Origin: Acidimicrobiia bacterium
Lineage (GTDB): Bacteria; Actinomycetota; Acidimicrobiia; Acidimicrobiales; CAIXPF01
Assembly: GCA_947476745.1 (NCBI GenBank)
Contig: CANJRG010000002.1
Location: 310,001 to 374,000, forward strand
Direction: 5' to 3'
Length of the DNA: 64,000 nt
A model generated the notes under the pieces. That model saw only the letters and a list, made by a program, of their open reading frames with translations, had not been told where the DNA came from and made no database searches. Shown here in pieces: positions 1-12,875 of this stretch (position 1 is its first letter; the number at the start of each line of letters is the position of its first letter). The translations under genes and the position numbers were made by a program.

Positions 1-461
1 GTGATCTGCTGTTCGAGGAACCCGATCTTGCGGGCGAGAGTCTTGAGCGCGGACCGCACCTGGGTCTCGACGTCGTCGTTGTGGTCGCGGAAACGGCGGG
101 CGAGTTCGAGCTGCCGTGAGAAGGACGGCGCTGCGAGGTGTTCTCGCAGGCGGGCGGGGGCGGTCACGAGCAGCGCCTAGCGGTCGGGACGGTCGACCTC
201 GACAACACGCACCCCAGCGGCCGAGAGATGGCGGCTCAGCCCAGCGCCCCACGAGCCGGTCGATTCGATCCCGACAGCGTCGAGCTCGCCACGGCCGGCC
301 AGCCAACCGTGTAACGCCGCGTGCCCGGCACGGTCGGCGGAAAAGGACTCGACGCCGAGGCAACGGCCCGTCGCGCTGTGAAGGACCGCAGCGACACGGA
401 CCGCGCCGTGGGTGTCGACTCCGCCGGTTACACGGCGAGCTGGAGCTGTCATCATCGTCAC
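1..461 (-). pseudogene. IS110-family transposase remnant (internally deleted, in-frame stop)
   Basis: The minus strand from 461 encodes a typical IS110 N-terminus: the first catalytic Asp in GVDTH (residue 16), the Glu of GIESTG (residue 66), ending in VVEVDRPDR. A TAG stop (177-179) follows. In the same frame the reading then continues to the window edge with ALLVTAPARLREHL and later RKIGFLEQQI, which in intact IS110 enzymes lies well downstream of the RPDR segment. The stretch between, which normally carries the second pair of acidic residues and the linker, is missing. This is therefore an internal deletion with a nonsense codon at the joint, leaving a dead transposase. The C-terminal serine domain, if present, lies outside the window. 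The assignment rests on motif recognition; exact boundaries of the element are not visible. Confidence 0.85.
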
Positions 462-813
462 CGATCCTTCGGTTCGGTTGCACGGGACGAGGGATCACCG
501 ACCAGGGGGACAAGACGGTCACGAGCCTGCGCCAACAGGCTCCTATGAGGTCACTCCGAACGGTCAGATTCCCAAGGTGGTGGTCCCGCCAGAACAGGCC
601 GAGGATTCATCGCAAGAACACGACGGTCAGTCATACGCCAGGGTCAGACCCGAGCCGCGCCACCACCACCAGGGATTCCCCTCCACGCCGTTCCGGACCG
701 GCATAACGATCATGGCTGTCACACCCCGTCCGTATCGTGTCGGTCATGGTGGACCAGGCGACACGAACCGGCCGACTTCGACGGCACCGCCCGGCGCTCG
801 CCGGAGGACACCG
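462..813. other. Non-coding flank of the IS110 remnant; helicase leader
   Basis: No gene is visible here. The half next to the transposase start corresponds to the long non-coding end that IS110 elements carry upstream of the recombinase, the place where bridge RNAs are encoded in that family. It holds a perfect 7-bp stem with a 6-base loop (arms 523-529 and 536-542). The right part, from about 760, leads into the helicase and ends in the GGAGG ribosome site at 803-807. Where the element stops is not clear. That a bridge RNA was encoded here is an inference from the family, not something the sequence proves. Confidence 0.35.
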
Positions 814-5292
<4,479 letters not shown>

Positions 5293-5351
5293 CCATCCAC
5301 CGATCGGGGGCGAGCGGCCCCCAGCCCGAGCCGAACCCGACAGGACTCGCC

Positions 5352-5786
5352 GTGACAACCCGTCCCCGCTTCCATCTTGCCTTTCCCGTTCACGACATCG
5401 CCGCCGCCCGGGCTTTCTACGGTGGCATCCTCGGCTGCCCCGAGGGCCGTTCCGATGTGCATTGGGTCGACTTCGACCTCTACGGCCACCAGGTCGTCGC
5501 CCACCTCGCCCCCGACGACGTCGGCCACCTCGCCACCTCGACCGTCGACGGCCACGAGGTCCCGGCCCGGCACTTCGGCCTGATCCTGTCGGTCGAGCAG
5601 TGGACCGACCTCGCCGAGCGGCTGCGCGCAGCCGAGGTCAGCTTCATCATCGAGCCATGCGTGCGCTTCGCCGGGCTGCCCGGCGAACAGCGCACCTGCT
5701 TCCTGCTCGACCCCAGCGGCAACGCTCTCGAGTTCAAGGCCTTCGCCGACGAGGGACAGATCTTCGCCACCACCCCCAGCGGCTGA
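5352..5786 (+). CDS. VOC-superfamily (glyoxalase/bleomycin-resistance fold) protein
   Basis: A 144-residue protein with two beta-alpha-beta-beta-beta modules. It begins RFHLAFPVHDIAAARAFYGGILG and ends with a typical LLDPSGNALEFK strand. Candidate metal ligands are His8 and the C-terminal Glu of ALEFK. The GTG start at 5352 is the only one that gives a complete first VOC strand. It lies 59 bp downstream of the helicase and could be read through from it. The family includes glyoxalases, ring-cleavage dioxygenases and antibiotic-binding proteins. The substrate cannot be read from the sequence. Confidence 0.88.
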   Translation: MTTRPRFHLAFPVHDIAAARAFYGGILGCPEGRSDVHWVDFDLYGHQVVAHLAPDDVGHLATSTVDGHEVPARHFGLILSVEQWTDLAERLRAAEVSFIIEPCVRFAGLPGEQRTCFLLDPSGNALEFKAFADEGQIFATTPSG

Positions 5787-5890
5787 GCAGCTTCGCTCGC
5801 GTCGCATCTACAGCGATAGCGTCCCGTGCGCATTGCCCACCGACCACCGAGGCAGTGGTGGCACCGGACCGACAGGAGCACGCCAGGGTC

Positions 5891-7360
5891 ATGAGTGATC
5901 TCGTCGCTGCGGCCCAACCAACCGCCAACTTCTTCGGACGGGTCGTCCCCTACAAGTGGCTCGTAGCCGCTGCCTTCGTCCTCGGGCTGTTCATGGACAT
6001 CCTCGACACCACAATCGTCAACGTGGCGTTGCCGACCCTGTCGCAAGAATTCGGGGCCACCACCAACACCATCGAATGGGTGGTCACCGGCTATCTGCTC
6101 AGCCTGGCGGTGTGGATCCCCGCCTCGGGTTGGCTCGGCGACCGTTTCGGCACGAAGCGCACATTCATCTTTGCCCTGTTCATGTTCACCCTTGCCTCGG
6201 GGCTGTGCGGTGCGGCGTGGAACATCCAGTCCCTCATCGCCTTCCGGGTTCTGCAAGGCGTCGGTGGCGGCATGCTCACGCCGGTCGGTACCGCCATGCT
6301 GTACCGGGCGTTCCCCCCGATGGAGCGTCCGAAGGCCTCCGCCCTGCTGGCCATGGTCACCGTGCTCGCCCCGGCCATCGGGCCGATCCTGGGTGGCCTC
6401 CTCATCGAGCAGGCCTCGTGGCGCTGGATCTTCTACGTGAACCTGCCCATCGGGCTCATCGGGCTGGCCTTCGCCGCTAAGTACCTCGTCGAGCACACCG
6501 AGCCGACCGCAGGCCGGTTCGACCTCGCGGGGTTCCTGCTGTCGGGCATCGGGTTGGGTTCGCTGCTGTTCGGCATGGCCGAGGGCCCGGTGCGTGGGTG
6601 GACCCACCCGCTCGTGCTGCTCACCATCGGCGGGGCCATCATCTGTTTCGCCGCCCTGATCAAGGTCGAGTTGGGCAAGGAGTTCCCCATGCTCGACCTG
6701 CGCCTGCTCGCCGACCGCTCCTTCCGCACCCCGAACCTCGTCTCCTTCGCCAGCTTCGGCGCCCTGCTGGGCCTGCTGTTCCTGCTCCCGCAGTTCCTGC
6801 AGGGCCCGCGCGGTTTCAGCCCGCTGGAGTCCGGCCTGGCGACCTTCCCCCAAGCGCTCGGCATCCTGCTCACCGCCCGGTACATCGGCAAGCTGTACCC
6901 GGTCTACGGGCCGCGCCGTCTGGTCATGTTCGGCATGGCCACCAATGCGGTCATCACCTTGTGCTTCGTCTGGGTCGGGCTCGACACCAGCGCCTGGACC
7001 ATCCGAGGGTTGATGTTCGCCCGCGGGCTGACGTTGGGCTTCGGCTTCATCCCGCTGCAGGCCGCGGCGTTCGCCCGGATCAAGCTCGAGTCCACCGGGC
7101 GGGCCGCGGCGCTGTTCCAGGCCCAACGCCAGGCCGGCGCCGCGGTCGGCGTGGCGATCCTGGCCACCATCCTCATCGAGCGCCGCGACGCCTTGGTCGG
7201 TTCGAAGACCGGACCGGCGGCGGTCGAGGGCCTCGTCCAGGCTTTCCACCAAGCCTTCCTGGGCTCGGTGATCCTCGCCGTGCTGGCCTTCATCGCTGCC
7301 TCGTTCATCCGGGACATCGACGCCGCACCGACGATGCGCCGCCCACCGGGCAAGCGCTGA
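5891..7360 (+). CDS. MFS multidrug exporter, DHA2 (EmrB/QacA) type, 14 helices
   Basis: A 489-residue membrane protein. It carries the DHA2 hallmark DTTIVNVALP in helix 1, motif A GWLGDRFGTKR after helix 2, and motif C APAIGPILGG in helix 5, which marks proton antiporters. Hydrophobicity supports fourteen segments. These proteins export drugs or toxic organic compounds from the cytoplasm. A short hydrophilic N-terminus precedes helix 1. ATG 5891 is preceded by a weak purine-rich stretch. No TetR- or MarR-type regulator is adjacent. The DUF2461 gene begins 47 bp downstream on the same strand. Confidence 0.92.
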   Translation: MSDLVAAAQPTANFFGRVVPYKWLVAAAFVLGLFMDILDTTIVNVALPTLSQEFGATTNTIEWVVTGYLLSLAVWIPASGWLGDRFGTKRTFIFALFMFTLASGLCGAAWNIQSLIAFRVLQGVGGGMLTPVGTAMLYRAFPPMERPKASALLAMVTVLAPAIGPILGGLLIEQASWRWIFYVNLPIGLIGLAFAAKYLVEHTEPTAGRFDLAGFLLSGIGLGSLLFGMAEGPVRGWTHPLVLLTIGGAIICFAALIKVELGKEFPMLDLRLLADRSFRTPNLVSFASFGALLGLLFLLPQFLQGPRGFSPLESGLATFPQALGILLTARYIGKLYPVYGPRRLVMFGMATNAVITLCFVWVGLDTSAWTIRGLMFARGLTLGFGFIPLQAAAFARIKLESTGRAAALFQAQRQAGAAVGVAILATILIERRDALVGSKTGPAAVEGLVQAFHQAFLGSVILAVLAFIAASFIRDIDAAPTMRRPPGKR

Positions 7361-7407
7361 TCGCCGCGCAACACCAGCGCACCGCCACACACGAGGTACG
7401 CAGTCCC

Positions 7408-8082
7408 ATGGCGTTCACAGGGTTCCCAGCCGAAGCGTTGACGTTCTACGCCGGTCTCGAGGCGGACAACAGTCGCACCTACTGGCTCGAGCACAAGGCC
7501 GTCTACGACCGTCAGGTCAAAGGCGTGATGCTCGAGCTCGCCGGGGCTCTCGGCGATCGGTTCAGCCCGGTATACCTGTTTCGCCCCAACCGCGACGTGC
7601 GCTTCAGCAAGGACAAGTCGCTGTACAAGACGGCCTGCGGCGCGGTGCACGAACGTGACGGCGGGGCCATCGACTACGTCCAGATCTCGTCGCAGGGCCT
7701 GTTCGTCGCCACGGGCATGTACCAGCTGGCCAAGGACCAGCTCGAGCGCTTCCGGCTGGCCCTCGCCGATGACGACGCCGGACCGGCGTTCAGCGCCGCA
7801 GCGGCCGCTGTCGCCGTCGGCAAGGTCGAGCTCCGTCCCGGCATCGAGCCACCGCTCAAGCGGGCGCCCCGAGGTTTCGCCCCGGACCACCCCCGCATCG
7901 AGTGGCTGCGCTGGAAGGGTGCCATCGGCGCCAAGGAGGTCGGAGCGCCCCGCTGGATCCACACCGCTGCAGCGGCCAAGCGGATCATCGACATGTGGGA
8001 CGCCGCCGAACCGCTGAACCAATGGCTGGAACAGCACGTCGGCCCCAGTCGAGCCATGCCCGACGAGGCCGACGTCCACTGA
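7408..8082 (+). CDS. DUF2461 family protein
   Basis: A 224-residue soluble protein of the DUF2461 (TIGR02453) family. Diagnostic features are the N-terminal GFPAEALTFYAGLEADNSRTYW, the central RPNRDVRFSKDKSLYKT and the ISSQGLFVATGMY strand. Length is normal for the family. The biochemical role is not established; homologues occur widely in bacteria and fungi. It may be co-transcribed with the exporter 47 bp upstream. It converges with the bifunctional nuclease gene, leaving a 35-bp gap with no obvious hairpin. Confidence 0.9.
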   Translation: MAFTGFPAEALTFYAGLEADNSRTYWLEHKAVYDRQVKGVMLELAGALGDRFSPVYLFRPNRDVRFSKDKSLYKTACGAVHERDGGAIDYVQISSQGLFVATGMYQLAKDQLERFRLALADDDAGPAFSAAAAAVAVGKVELRPGIEPPLKRAPRGFAPDHPRIEWLRWKGAIGAKEVGAPRWIHTAAAAKRIIDMWDAAEPLNQWLEQHVGPSRAMPDEADVH

Positions 8083-8117
8083 CCCTGCGCCGAGCGGCGG
8101 GCCGACCAGGGCCAGGC

Positions 8118-8933
8118 TCAGTCACCCGGGCCACGCAGGCCGTCGGGGCCATCCAGGTCGAACCCGTCGTCCGGGCCGCACGGGTCGCCCGGGCCGAGCG
8201 GATCACCCAAGTCCGCAAGGTCTGCCCGGTTCTCGAGGTCTGCCCGGTTCTCGAGGTCTGCCCGGTTCTCGAGGTCTGCCCGGTTCTCGAGGTCTGCCGG
8301 GACATCCGGCGAGTGCGTCGGCCCGGTGAGCTCCCCCGCGGCTGTCGCCGGTCCGAACACGACGGCCCGGTTGGCACCCGCGACGAAGTCGACGGGCAGA
8401 ACCTCCTCGAGGAAGGCGCGGAATTCGCCCACCAGCTCATCCAGACCTGCTTCATCCAGACCTGCCTCATCGGGGCCGGCCCCGGGCGGAGCCGGCTTGT
8501 CCTGGTCCGGATCGGGGCCGAGGTCGTCGGGGTCGGGCAAGACTCCCGCCGCATCGAGAACGGCCTCGGCGATGAACAGCGAAGCATGGACCCGCACCGC
8601 AATGGCGATGGCGTCGGACGGCCGACTGTCCACGACCCGCTCGCCATTGGGCCCGGCGAGGGCCATCTCGGCCACGACCATATCGTGACGCATCTCGGTG
8701 ATGGTCACCTGGTCGACCGTGGTATCGGTCTGGGCCAGCACGTCGATCAGTAGGTCGTGGGTGAGCGGACGGGGCGGGCTCACCGCCTCGATGCCCAAGG
8801 CGATAGCCACGGCTTCGTTGTTGCCCACCACCACCGGCACGATGCGGTGGGGCCGGGCTACCTCACGCAGCAACTCGACGGCCGTCGTCTCGTCGGCGAC
8901 CAGCTGTATCCCGAGAACGTCGATGGGAACCAT
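8118..8933 (-). CDS. Bifunctional nuclease (DUF151) family protein with long acidic C-terminal tail
   Basis: The first roughly 135 residues form the DUF151 fold: VDVLGIQL-like first strand, IVPVVVGNNEAVAIALGIE, and the SRPSDAIAIAVR motif typical of this DNase/RNase-like family. A second conserved piece, a helix reading LVGEFRAFLEEVLPVDF, normally follows directly; here an acidic, proline-rich linker with DEAGL repeats separates them. The last about 60 residues are low complexity and include a six-residue repeat (LENRAD) encoded by an 18-bp tandem array at 8219-8298. ATG 8933 gives the canonical N-terminus; in-frame GTGs lie upstream. The tail is unusual for the family. It is divergent from the monooxygenase at 9189. 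Confidence 0.85.
   Translation of the reverse strand: MVPIDVLGIQLVADETTAVELLREVARPHRIVPVVVGNNEAVAIALGIEAVSPPRPLTHDLLIDVLAQTDTTVDQVTITEMRHDMVVAEMALAGPNGERVVDSRPSDAIAIAVRVHASLFIAEAVLDAAGVLPDPDDLGPDPDQDKPAPPGAGPDEAGLDEAGLDELVGEFRAFLEEVLPVDFVAGANRAVVFGPATAAGELTGPTHSPDVPADLENRADLENRADLENRADLENRADLADLGDPLGPGDPCGPDDGFDLDGPDGLRGPGD
8219..8298. repeat. 18-bp tandem repeat inside the bifunctional nuclease gene
   Basis: Four perfect 18-bp units (GGTCTGCCCGGTTCTCGA) and a partial fifth. On the minus strand they encode LENRAD repeats in the C-terminal tail of the nuclease. Because the unit is a multiple of three, copy-number change would lengthen or shorten the tail without a frameshift. Confidence 0.97.
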
Positions 8934-9188
8934 GTGAACCACCTGCACCTTTGGTTCAACCGGCCGGCATTCACGGCCGGTCACCGCCTCGGTCAACACC
9001 GAAAGCGTTTTTGACACTTCGTTAACAGCACGGACGGTGACCGGCACCCCGGCCTGCGTCAGTCCCGTCCCCGTCGACGCACCCGTCCCGGCCCCACCGG
9101 CACCCGGGTTCGGCGCGCCATCGTCCGTGGTAGAACTGAGCAGCGTGGCGTGGGGACGACCAGCGTTGTGTGGGGAGGAATGGTGATC

Positions 9189-10817
9189 ATGGCCGAGGAT
9201 CAGCACGGGGCGACACCGACGACGAACGGCTACGACGTCGTGGTGGTTGGCGCCGGTTTCGCCGGGATGTACCTGCTGCACCGTCTTCGCAAGCTCGGCT
9301 TCAGCGCCCGGGTCTACGAGACCGGCACCGGCGTGGGCGGCACCTGGTACTGGAACCGCTACCCCGGCGCCCGCTGCGACGTGCAGAGCATCGAGTACTC
9401 GTGCTCGTTCGACCCCGAGCTCGAGCAGGAGTGGACCTGGTCGGAGAAGTTCGCCACCCAGCCGGAGATCCTCCGCTACGCCAACCACGTCGCGGACCGC
9501 TTCGGCCTGCGCTGCGACATTCAGTTCAGTACCCGGGTCCTCAGCGCCGCCTTCGACGAGCAGCGCCGCCGGTGGGCCATCCGCACCGACCGCGGTGACG
9601 AGGTCTCTGCCCAGTTCTACGTGATGGCCAGCGGCTGCCTGTCCTCGTCGAAGAACCCCGAGATCCCCGGTATCGACACCTTCGCCGGCCCGACGTACCA
9701 CACCGGCCACTGGCCGCACGAGGGGGTCGACCTCACCGGCAAGCGGGTCGCCGTCATCGGCACCGGCTCCTCGGGCATCCAGTCGATCCCGATCATCGCC
9801 GACCAGGCCGCGCAGCTCACCGTGTTCCAGCGCACCCCCAACTTCAGCGTGCCCGCCCGCAACCGCCCGCTCGAGCCGGCCGAGATCGCCGACGCCAAGG
9901 CCCGCTACCCCGAACTGCGGGACTTCATGCGCCACTCCCGCGGCGGCCAGTTGCGTCAGATGCCCGACAAGTCGGCCTTCGAGGTCGCTGCGCCGCAGCG
10001 CAACGCCCGCTATCTCGAAGGCTGGGAAGCCGGCAACCTCGGTGGCCTGCTCGGCGCCTACAACGACCTGATGACCGACAAGGCGGCCAACGACACGGTC
10101 TCGGAGTTCATCCGGGGCAAGATCCGCGAGATCGTCCACGATCCGCAGGTGGCCGAAGCGCTCTGCCCCAAGGACCACCCTTTCGGCACCAAACGCCCCT
10201 GTCTCGACACCGACTACTACGCCACGTTCAACCGTGACCACGTCCGCCTCGTCGACCTGCGCAGCACGCCGATCGCCACCATCACCCCGTCGGGGATCGA
10301 CACCACCACCGAATCGTTCGCCTTCGACGCCATCGTGTTCGCCACCGGCTTCGATGCCATGACCGGCGCCATTGTCAACGTCGACATCCGGGGCATCGAC
10401 GGCCTCGGCCTCAAGGACAAGTGGGCCGAAGGCGCCCGCACCTACCTCGGCCTCGGCGTGGCGGGGTTCCCCAACTTCTTCACCATCACCGGCCCCGGCA
10501 GCCCATCGGTGCTGAGCAACATGATGGTCTCCATCGAACAGCACGTGGAGTGGATCACCGACTGCCTCGACCACCTGCGCCGTCACGCCGTGGCCACCAT
10601 CGCGGCCGAACCCCACGCCGAGAACGACTGGGTCCAGCACGTCAACGAGGTCGGCGACCTGACGCTCTACCCCACCGCCAACTCGTGGTACATGGGGGCC
10701 AACGTGCCCGGCAAGCCCCGGGTGTTCTTGCCCTACGTCGGCGGCGTGGGCACCTATCGCGGCATCTGCGACGAGGTGGCTGCCTCCGGGTACAAGGGCT
10801 TCGTGCTGTCGTCATGA
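9189..10817 (+). CDS. Flavin-containing Baeyer-Villiger monooxygenase
   Basis: A 542-residue NADPH- and FAD-dependent oxygenase that would convert a ketone to an ester or lactone. The FAD Rossmann motif GAGFAG is at residues 21-26, the class-defining fingerprint FAGPTYHTGHWP at 165-176, and the NADPH motif GTGSSG at 191-196. A late ATGF strand supports the fold. ATG 9189 is chosen because GGGGAGGAA (9173-9180) is at proper distance; an ATG at 9180 overlaps it. The gene is the cyclohexanone/phenylacetone monooxygenase type by motif; the actual ketone is unknown. Its stop overlaps the start of an esterase gene (ATGA), so the ester formed may be hydrolysed by the next product. Confidence 0.94.
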   Translation: MAEDQHGATPTTNGYDVVVVGAGFAGMYLLHRLRKLGFSARVYETGTGVGGTWYWNRYPGARCDVQSIEYSCSFDPELEQEWTWSEKFATQPEILRYANHVADRFGLRCDIQFSTRVLSAAFDEQRRRWAIRTDRGDEVSAQFYVMASGCLSSSKNPEIPGIDTFAGPTYHTGHWPHEGVDLTGKRVAVIGTGSSGIQSIPIIADQAAQLTVFQRTPNFSVPARNRPLEPAEIADAKARYPELRDFMRHSRGGQLRQMPDKSAFEVAAPQRNARYLEGWEAGNLGGLLGAYNDLMTDKAANDTVSEFIRGKIREIVHDPQVAEALCPKDHPFGTKRPCLDTDYYATFNRDHVRLVDLRSTPIATITPSGIDTTTESFAFDAIVFATGFDAMTGAIVNVDIRGIDGLGLKDKWAEGARTYLGLGVAGFPNFFTITGPGSPSVLSNMMVSIEQHVEWITDCLDHLRRHAVATIAAEPHAENDWVQHVNEVGDLTLYPTANSWYMGANVPGKPRVFLPYVGGVGTYRGICDEVAASGYKGFVLSS

Positions 10818-12325
10818 GCAACGATGCGAACACCGACGCGAACACCGGGGACCCGATCACCGGCCTGCTCGACGAACTCGACCGCTCCGATGATTTCGCC
10901 GTGCCCCGCCTCATCGACTCGCTGCGTCACCATCCGCAGGCCAAGACCCTCGAAGGCCTCGATGCCTTCCGCGCCGCCAGGGCCCTCGTCGCCCACGGCA
11001 ACCTGAACGACCTGTCCCTGGCGGCCGAGCTTTCCTGGCAGGCCCACGGCGCCGGCGTGCCCGGGGCCGGCCGCGTCTTCGCCACCGCGATCGACCGCTA
11101 CAGCGTCGCCCAGTCCCGCCAACAGCGCTTCGGCACATTCGGCTTCCAGCACAAGGGCGAGTTGGTGCCCGCCCCCGTCGACGGCTCGGTCACCGACGAA
11201 CTGCGCATCCAACTCGGGCTCGGCACCCTGGCCGATCTGCAGGCCGAACTCGACGAGGCCAACCGCGCCGCCGCCCGACAACGGGCAGACGAGACCGGCG
11301 GGGTCAGCCACAGCGAGGTCTACACGCGAATCTGGCGCGACCCGACCGAGGAGGGTCTGCGGGCGCGTTGGGCCCGGGAGGGCCAGCCGGTTTGGGCCGA
11401 CGGTGACGAGCTCACGTTGGTGTGCGACCGGCCCATCGCCGGGGCCATCGTGGGCCCGCTCTTCGAGATCCCCATGTGGCGGGTCGGTGAGCTGCTGGTG
11501 CTCACCGTGCGGGTCCATCGTCTGCAGGAAGCGGTGCTCACCTACGGCTTCTGGCCACTCGACGAGCACGGTCGTCCGGCCTTCACCGAACGACCCGAGC
11601 CCGACGGCCGCTGGCGCGGGCCGGCAGCCCGTCTCGCAGAGCCCACCAACGACATCATCGTCGGGACCCTCGAGGACCACCAGCTCGACAGCCGCTCACT
11701 CGGCCGGCCCCGCAAGGTCACCGTGTACCGGCCCCCGGGCCACACCCCCGACGAACAGCTGCCGGTGGTCTACGCCACCGACGGACAGTGGGTCGGGGCC
11801 TACGTACGCCGGGTCGATGCGGCCATCGAAGCCGGCCGCATCCCACGATGCGTCGTCGTCGCCTCCCACTCCAGCAGCCAACGTACCGGTGAGTACTTCC
11901 CGGGCTACGATCCGTCTGCCTACTCCCGCCACGAGCACTTCTTCGTGGACGAACTGCTGCCGTGGGCCGAGGCCACCTTCGGGGTCGCTGACGAGCCGGG
12001 CCGCCGAGCGGTGTTCGGCTGCTCCGACGGCGGGGCGCACGCCCTAGCTACCGGGTTGGGCCACTTCGAACGATTCGGCCATGTCATCGCCTACTCGTCG
12101 GGCATGCCTCCGAGTGGGTCCGAGCGGTGGCCCGAGGGTAAAGCCCCCAGCATCCAGCTGTGTGCCGGCGTGCTTGAAGGCCAGTTCCACCTGTCGACCT
12201 ACGCCTGGCACGCCTATCTGGACATGACCGGGGTGGCGCACCACTGGACCGAGCGGGTGTGCGGCCACGAGTTCATCCAGTGGGTGGAGGAACTCCCCTC
12301 CGCCATCAGCCGCGCCTTCGCCTGA
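10814..12325 (+). CDS. Two-domain protein: DUF6624-like N-terminus fused to a putative esterase
   Basis: 503 residues. The N-terminal part (about 1-160) matches the pattern of DUF6624-like proteins: a helical region, then DRYSVAQSRQQRFGT and a GLGTLADLQAELDEA segment. The C-terminal half (about 275-500) is an alpha/beta-hydrolase of the esterase D / enterochelin esterase type: KVTVYRPPGH, LPVVYATDGQWV, the nucleophile elbow GCSDGG and a terminal CGHEF histidine. The 4-bp ATGA overlap with the upstream monooxygenase implies translational coupling. Inference: the hydrolase cleaves the ester made by that monooxygenase. The domain name of the N-terminus is less certain than the hydrolase. Confidence 0.8.
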   Translation: MSNDANTDANTGDPITGLLDELDRSDDFAVPRLIDSLRHHPQAKTLEGLDAFRAARALVAHGNLNDLSLAAELSWQAHGAGVPGAGRVFATAIDRYSVAQSRQQRFGTFGFQHKGELVPAPVDGSVTDELRIQLGLGTLADLQAELDEANRAAARQRADETGGVSHSEVYTRIWRDPTEEGLRARWAREGQPVWADGDELTLVCDRPIAGAIVGPLFEIPMWRVGELLVLTVRVHRLQEAVLTYGFWPLDEHGRPAFTERPEPDGRWRGPAARLAEPTNDIIVGTLEDHQLDSRSLGRPRKVTVYRPPGHTPDEQLPVVYATDGQWVGAYVRRVDAAIEAGRIPRCVVVASHSSSQRTGEYFPGYDPSAYSRHEHFFVDELLPWAEATFGVADEPGRRAVFGCSDGGAHALATGLGHFERFGHVIAYSSGMPPSGSERWPEGKAPSIQLCAGVLEGQFHLSTYAWHAYLDMTGVAHHWTERVCGHEFIQWVEELPSAISRAFA

Positions 12326-12870
12326 CCATCCCGGCAACCCGGCAACCCGGAGCGATCCGTACCTCCCCGGGAGCGACTCCATCTGCCACGCCGGCGACAA
12401 TCGGCACCTCTCGCACCCGACGCGGCCCACTACGGCGGAGACCGTGGCGGTTCTTTCCGAGACGCCCCCGTGGCGGCGCCGATTCTTCGACCGAGCGTGC
12501 ACGGCCCGATACTCAGCGTCGACAATTCGGATGCATACCAGCAGGCATGTTGCCCGAAACCGCCACGGTCTCGGCTTTTGCCGGTTCAACCGCCCGAACC
12601 CCACCCGCCCGAACCCCACCCGGCCGGACCCGAACCCCACCCGGCCGATTGCCCGGCCGAACCAGCAAGACCCGAGCCGAACCCGGCCGAACCCGAACCC
12701 CACCGGGTCAGGTGGCCAGGTGCCAGGTGGCCGGCGGTCTGGGCGGCGGGCCGGGTGCTCGGAAGGGAGGGCCTCCGCCACGTGGCCGGGTCAGCGGGTC
12801 AGCGGGTCAGCGGGTCAGCGGGTCAGCGGGTCAGCGGGTCAGCGGGTCAGCGGGTCAGCGGGTCAGCGGG
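12326..12870. other. Repeat-rich spacer without a gene
   Basis: 545 bp between convergent genes with no credible reading frame. It contains, in order, the inverted-repeat element at 12438-12572, a C-rich run with several copies of a CGAACCCCACCCG-like unit (about 12590-12700), and an 8-bp tandem array that runs into the stop codon of the gene at 12871. No promoter or RNA gene was recognised. Confidence 0.8.
12438..12572 (+). repeat. 135-bp inverted-repeat element, family 1, copy A
   Basis: Bounded by GAGACCGTGGCGGTT (12438-12452) and its exact complement AACCGCCACGGTCTC (12558-12572). The ends are identical to those of the copies at 46457-46591 and 48431-48564. Next to the left end is CTTTCCGA, shared with the other copies. 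The interior is only moderately similar and shows no conserved reading frame. It is intergenic and no target duplication is evident. It is MITE-like or hairpin-RNA-like; no matching transposase is in the window. Confidence 0.88.
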
Positions 12871-12875
12871 TCAGC
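12788..12875. repeat. Eleven-copy 8-bp tandem repeat (GGGTCAGC)
   Basis: Eleven perfect 8-bp units. The last unit supplies the TGA stop codon (12871-12873, minus strand) of the AhpD-like gene. The unit length is not a multiple of three, so gain or loss would be harmless upstream of the stop but shifts spacing after it. It contains no spacers and is not a CRISPR. Confidence 0.97.

Noticed and set aside
8934-10640. Minus-strand extension of the bifunctional nuclease frame
   Set aside because: The frame stays open but its translation beyond 8933 shows no family match and lies opposite the monooxygenase. The nuclease fold starts at the ATG at 8933.
12438-12572. The 135-bp elements as short protein genes
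   Set aside because: A similar peptide (ETVAVLSE) appears in one frame of all copies, but the similarity is fully explained by the conserved ends; stops and frame offsets differ in the interior.
12788-12875. CRISPR array
   Set aside because: The 8-bp units are contiguous with no spacers and there are no cas genes. It is a simple tandem repeat.
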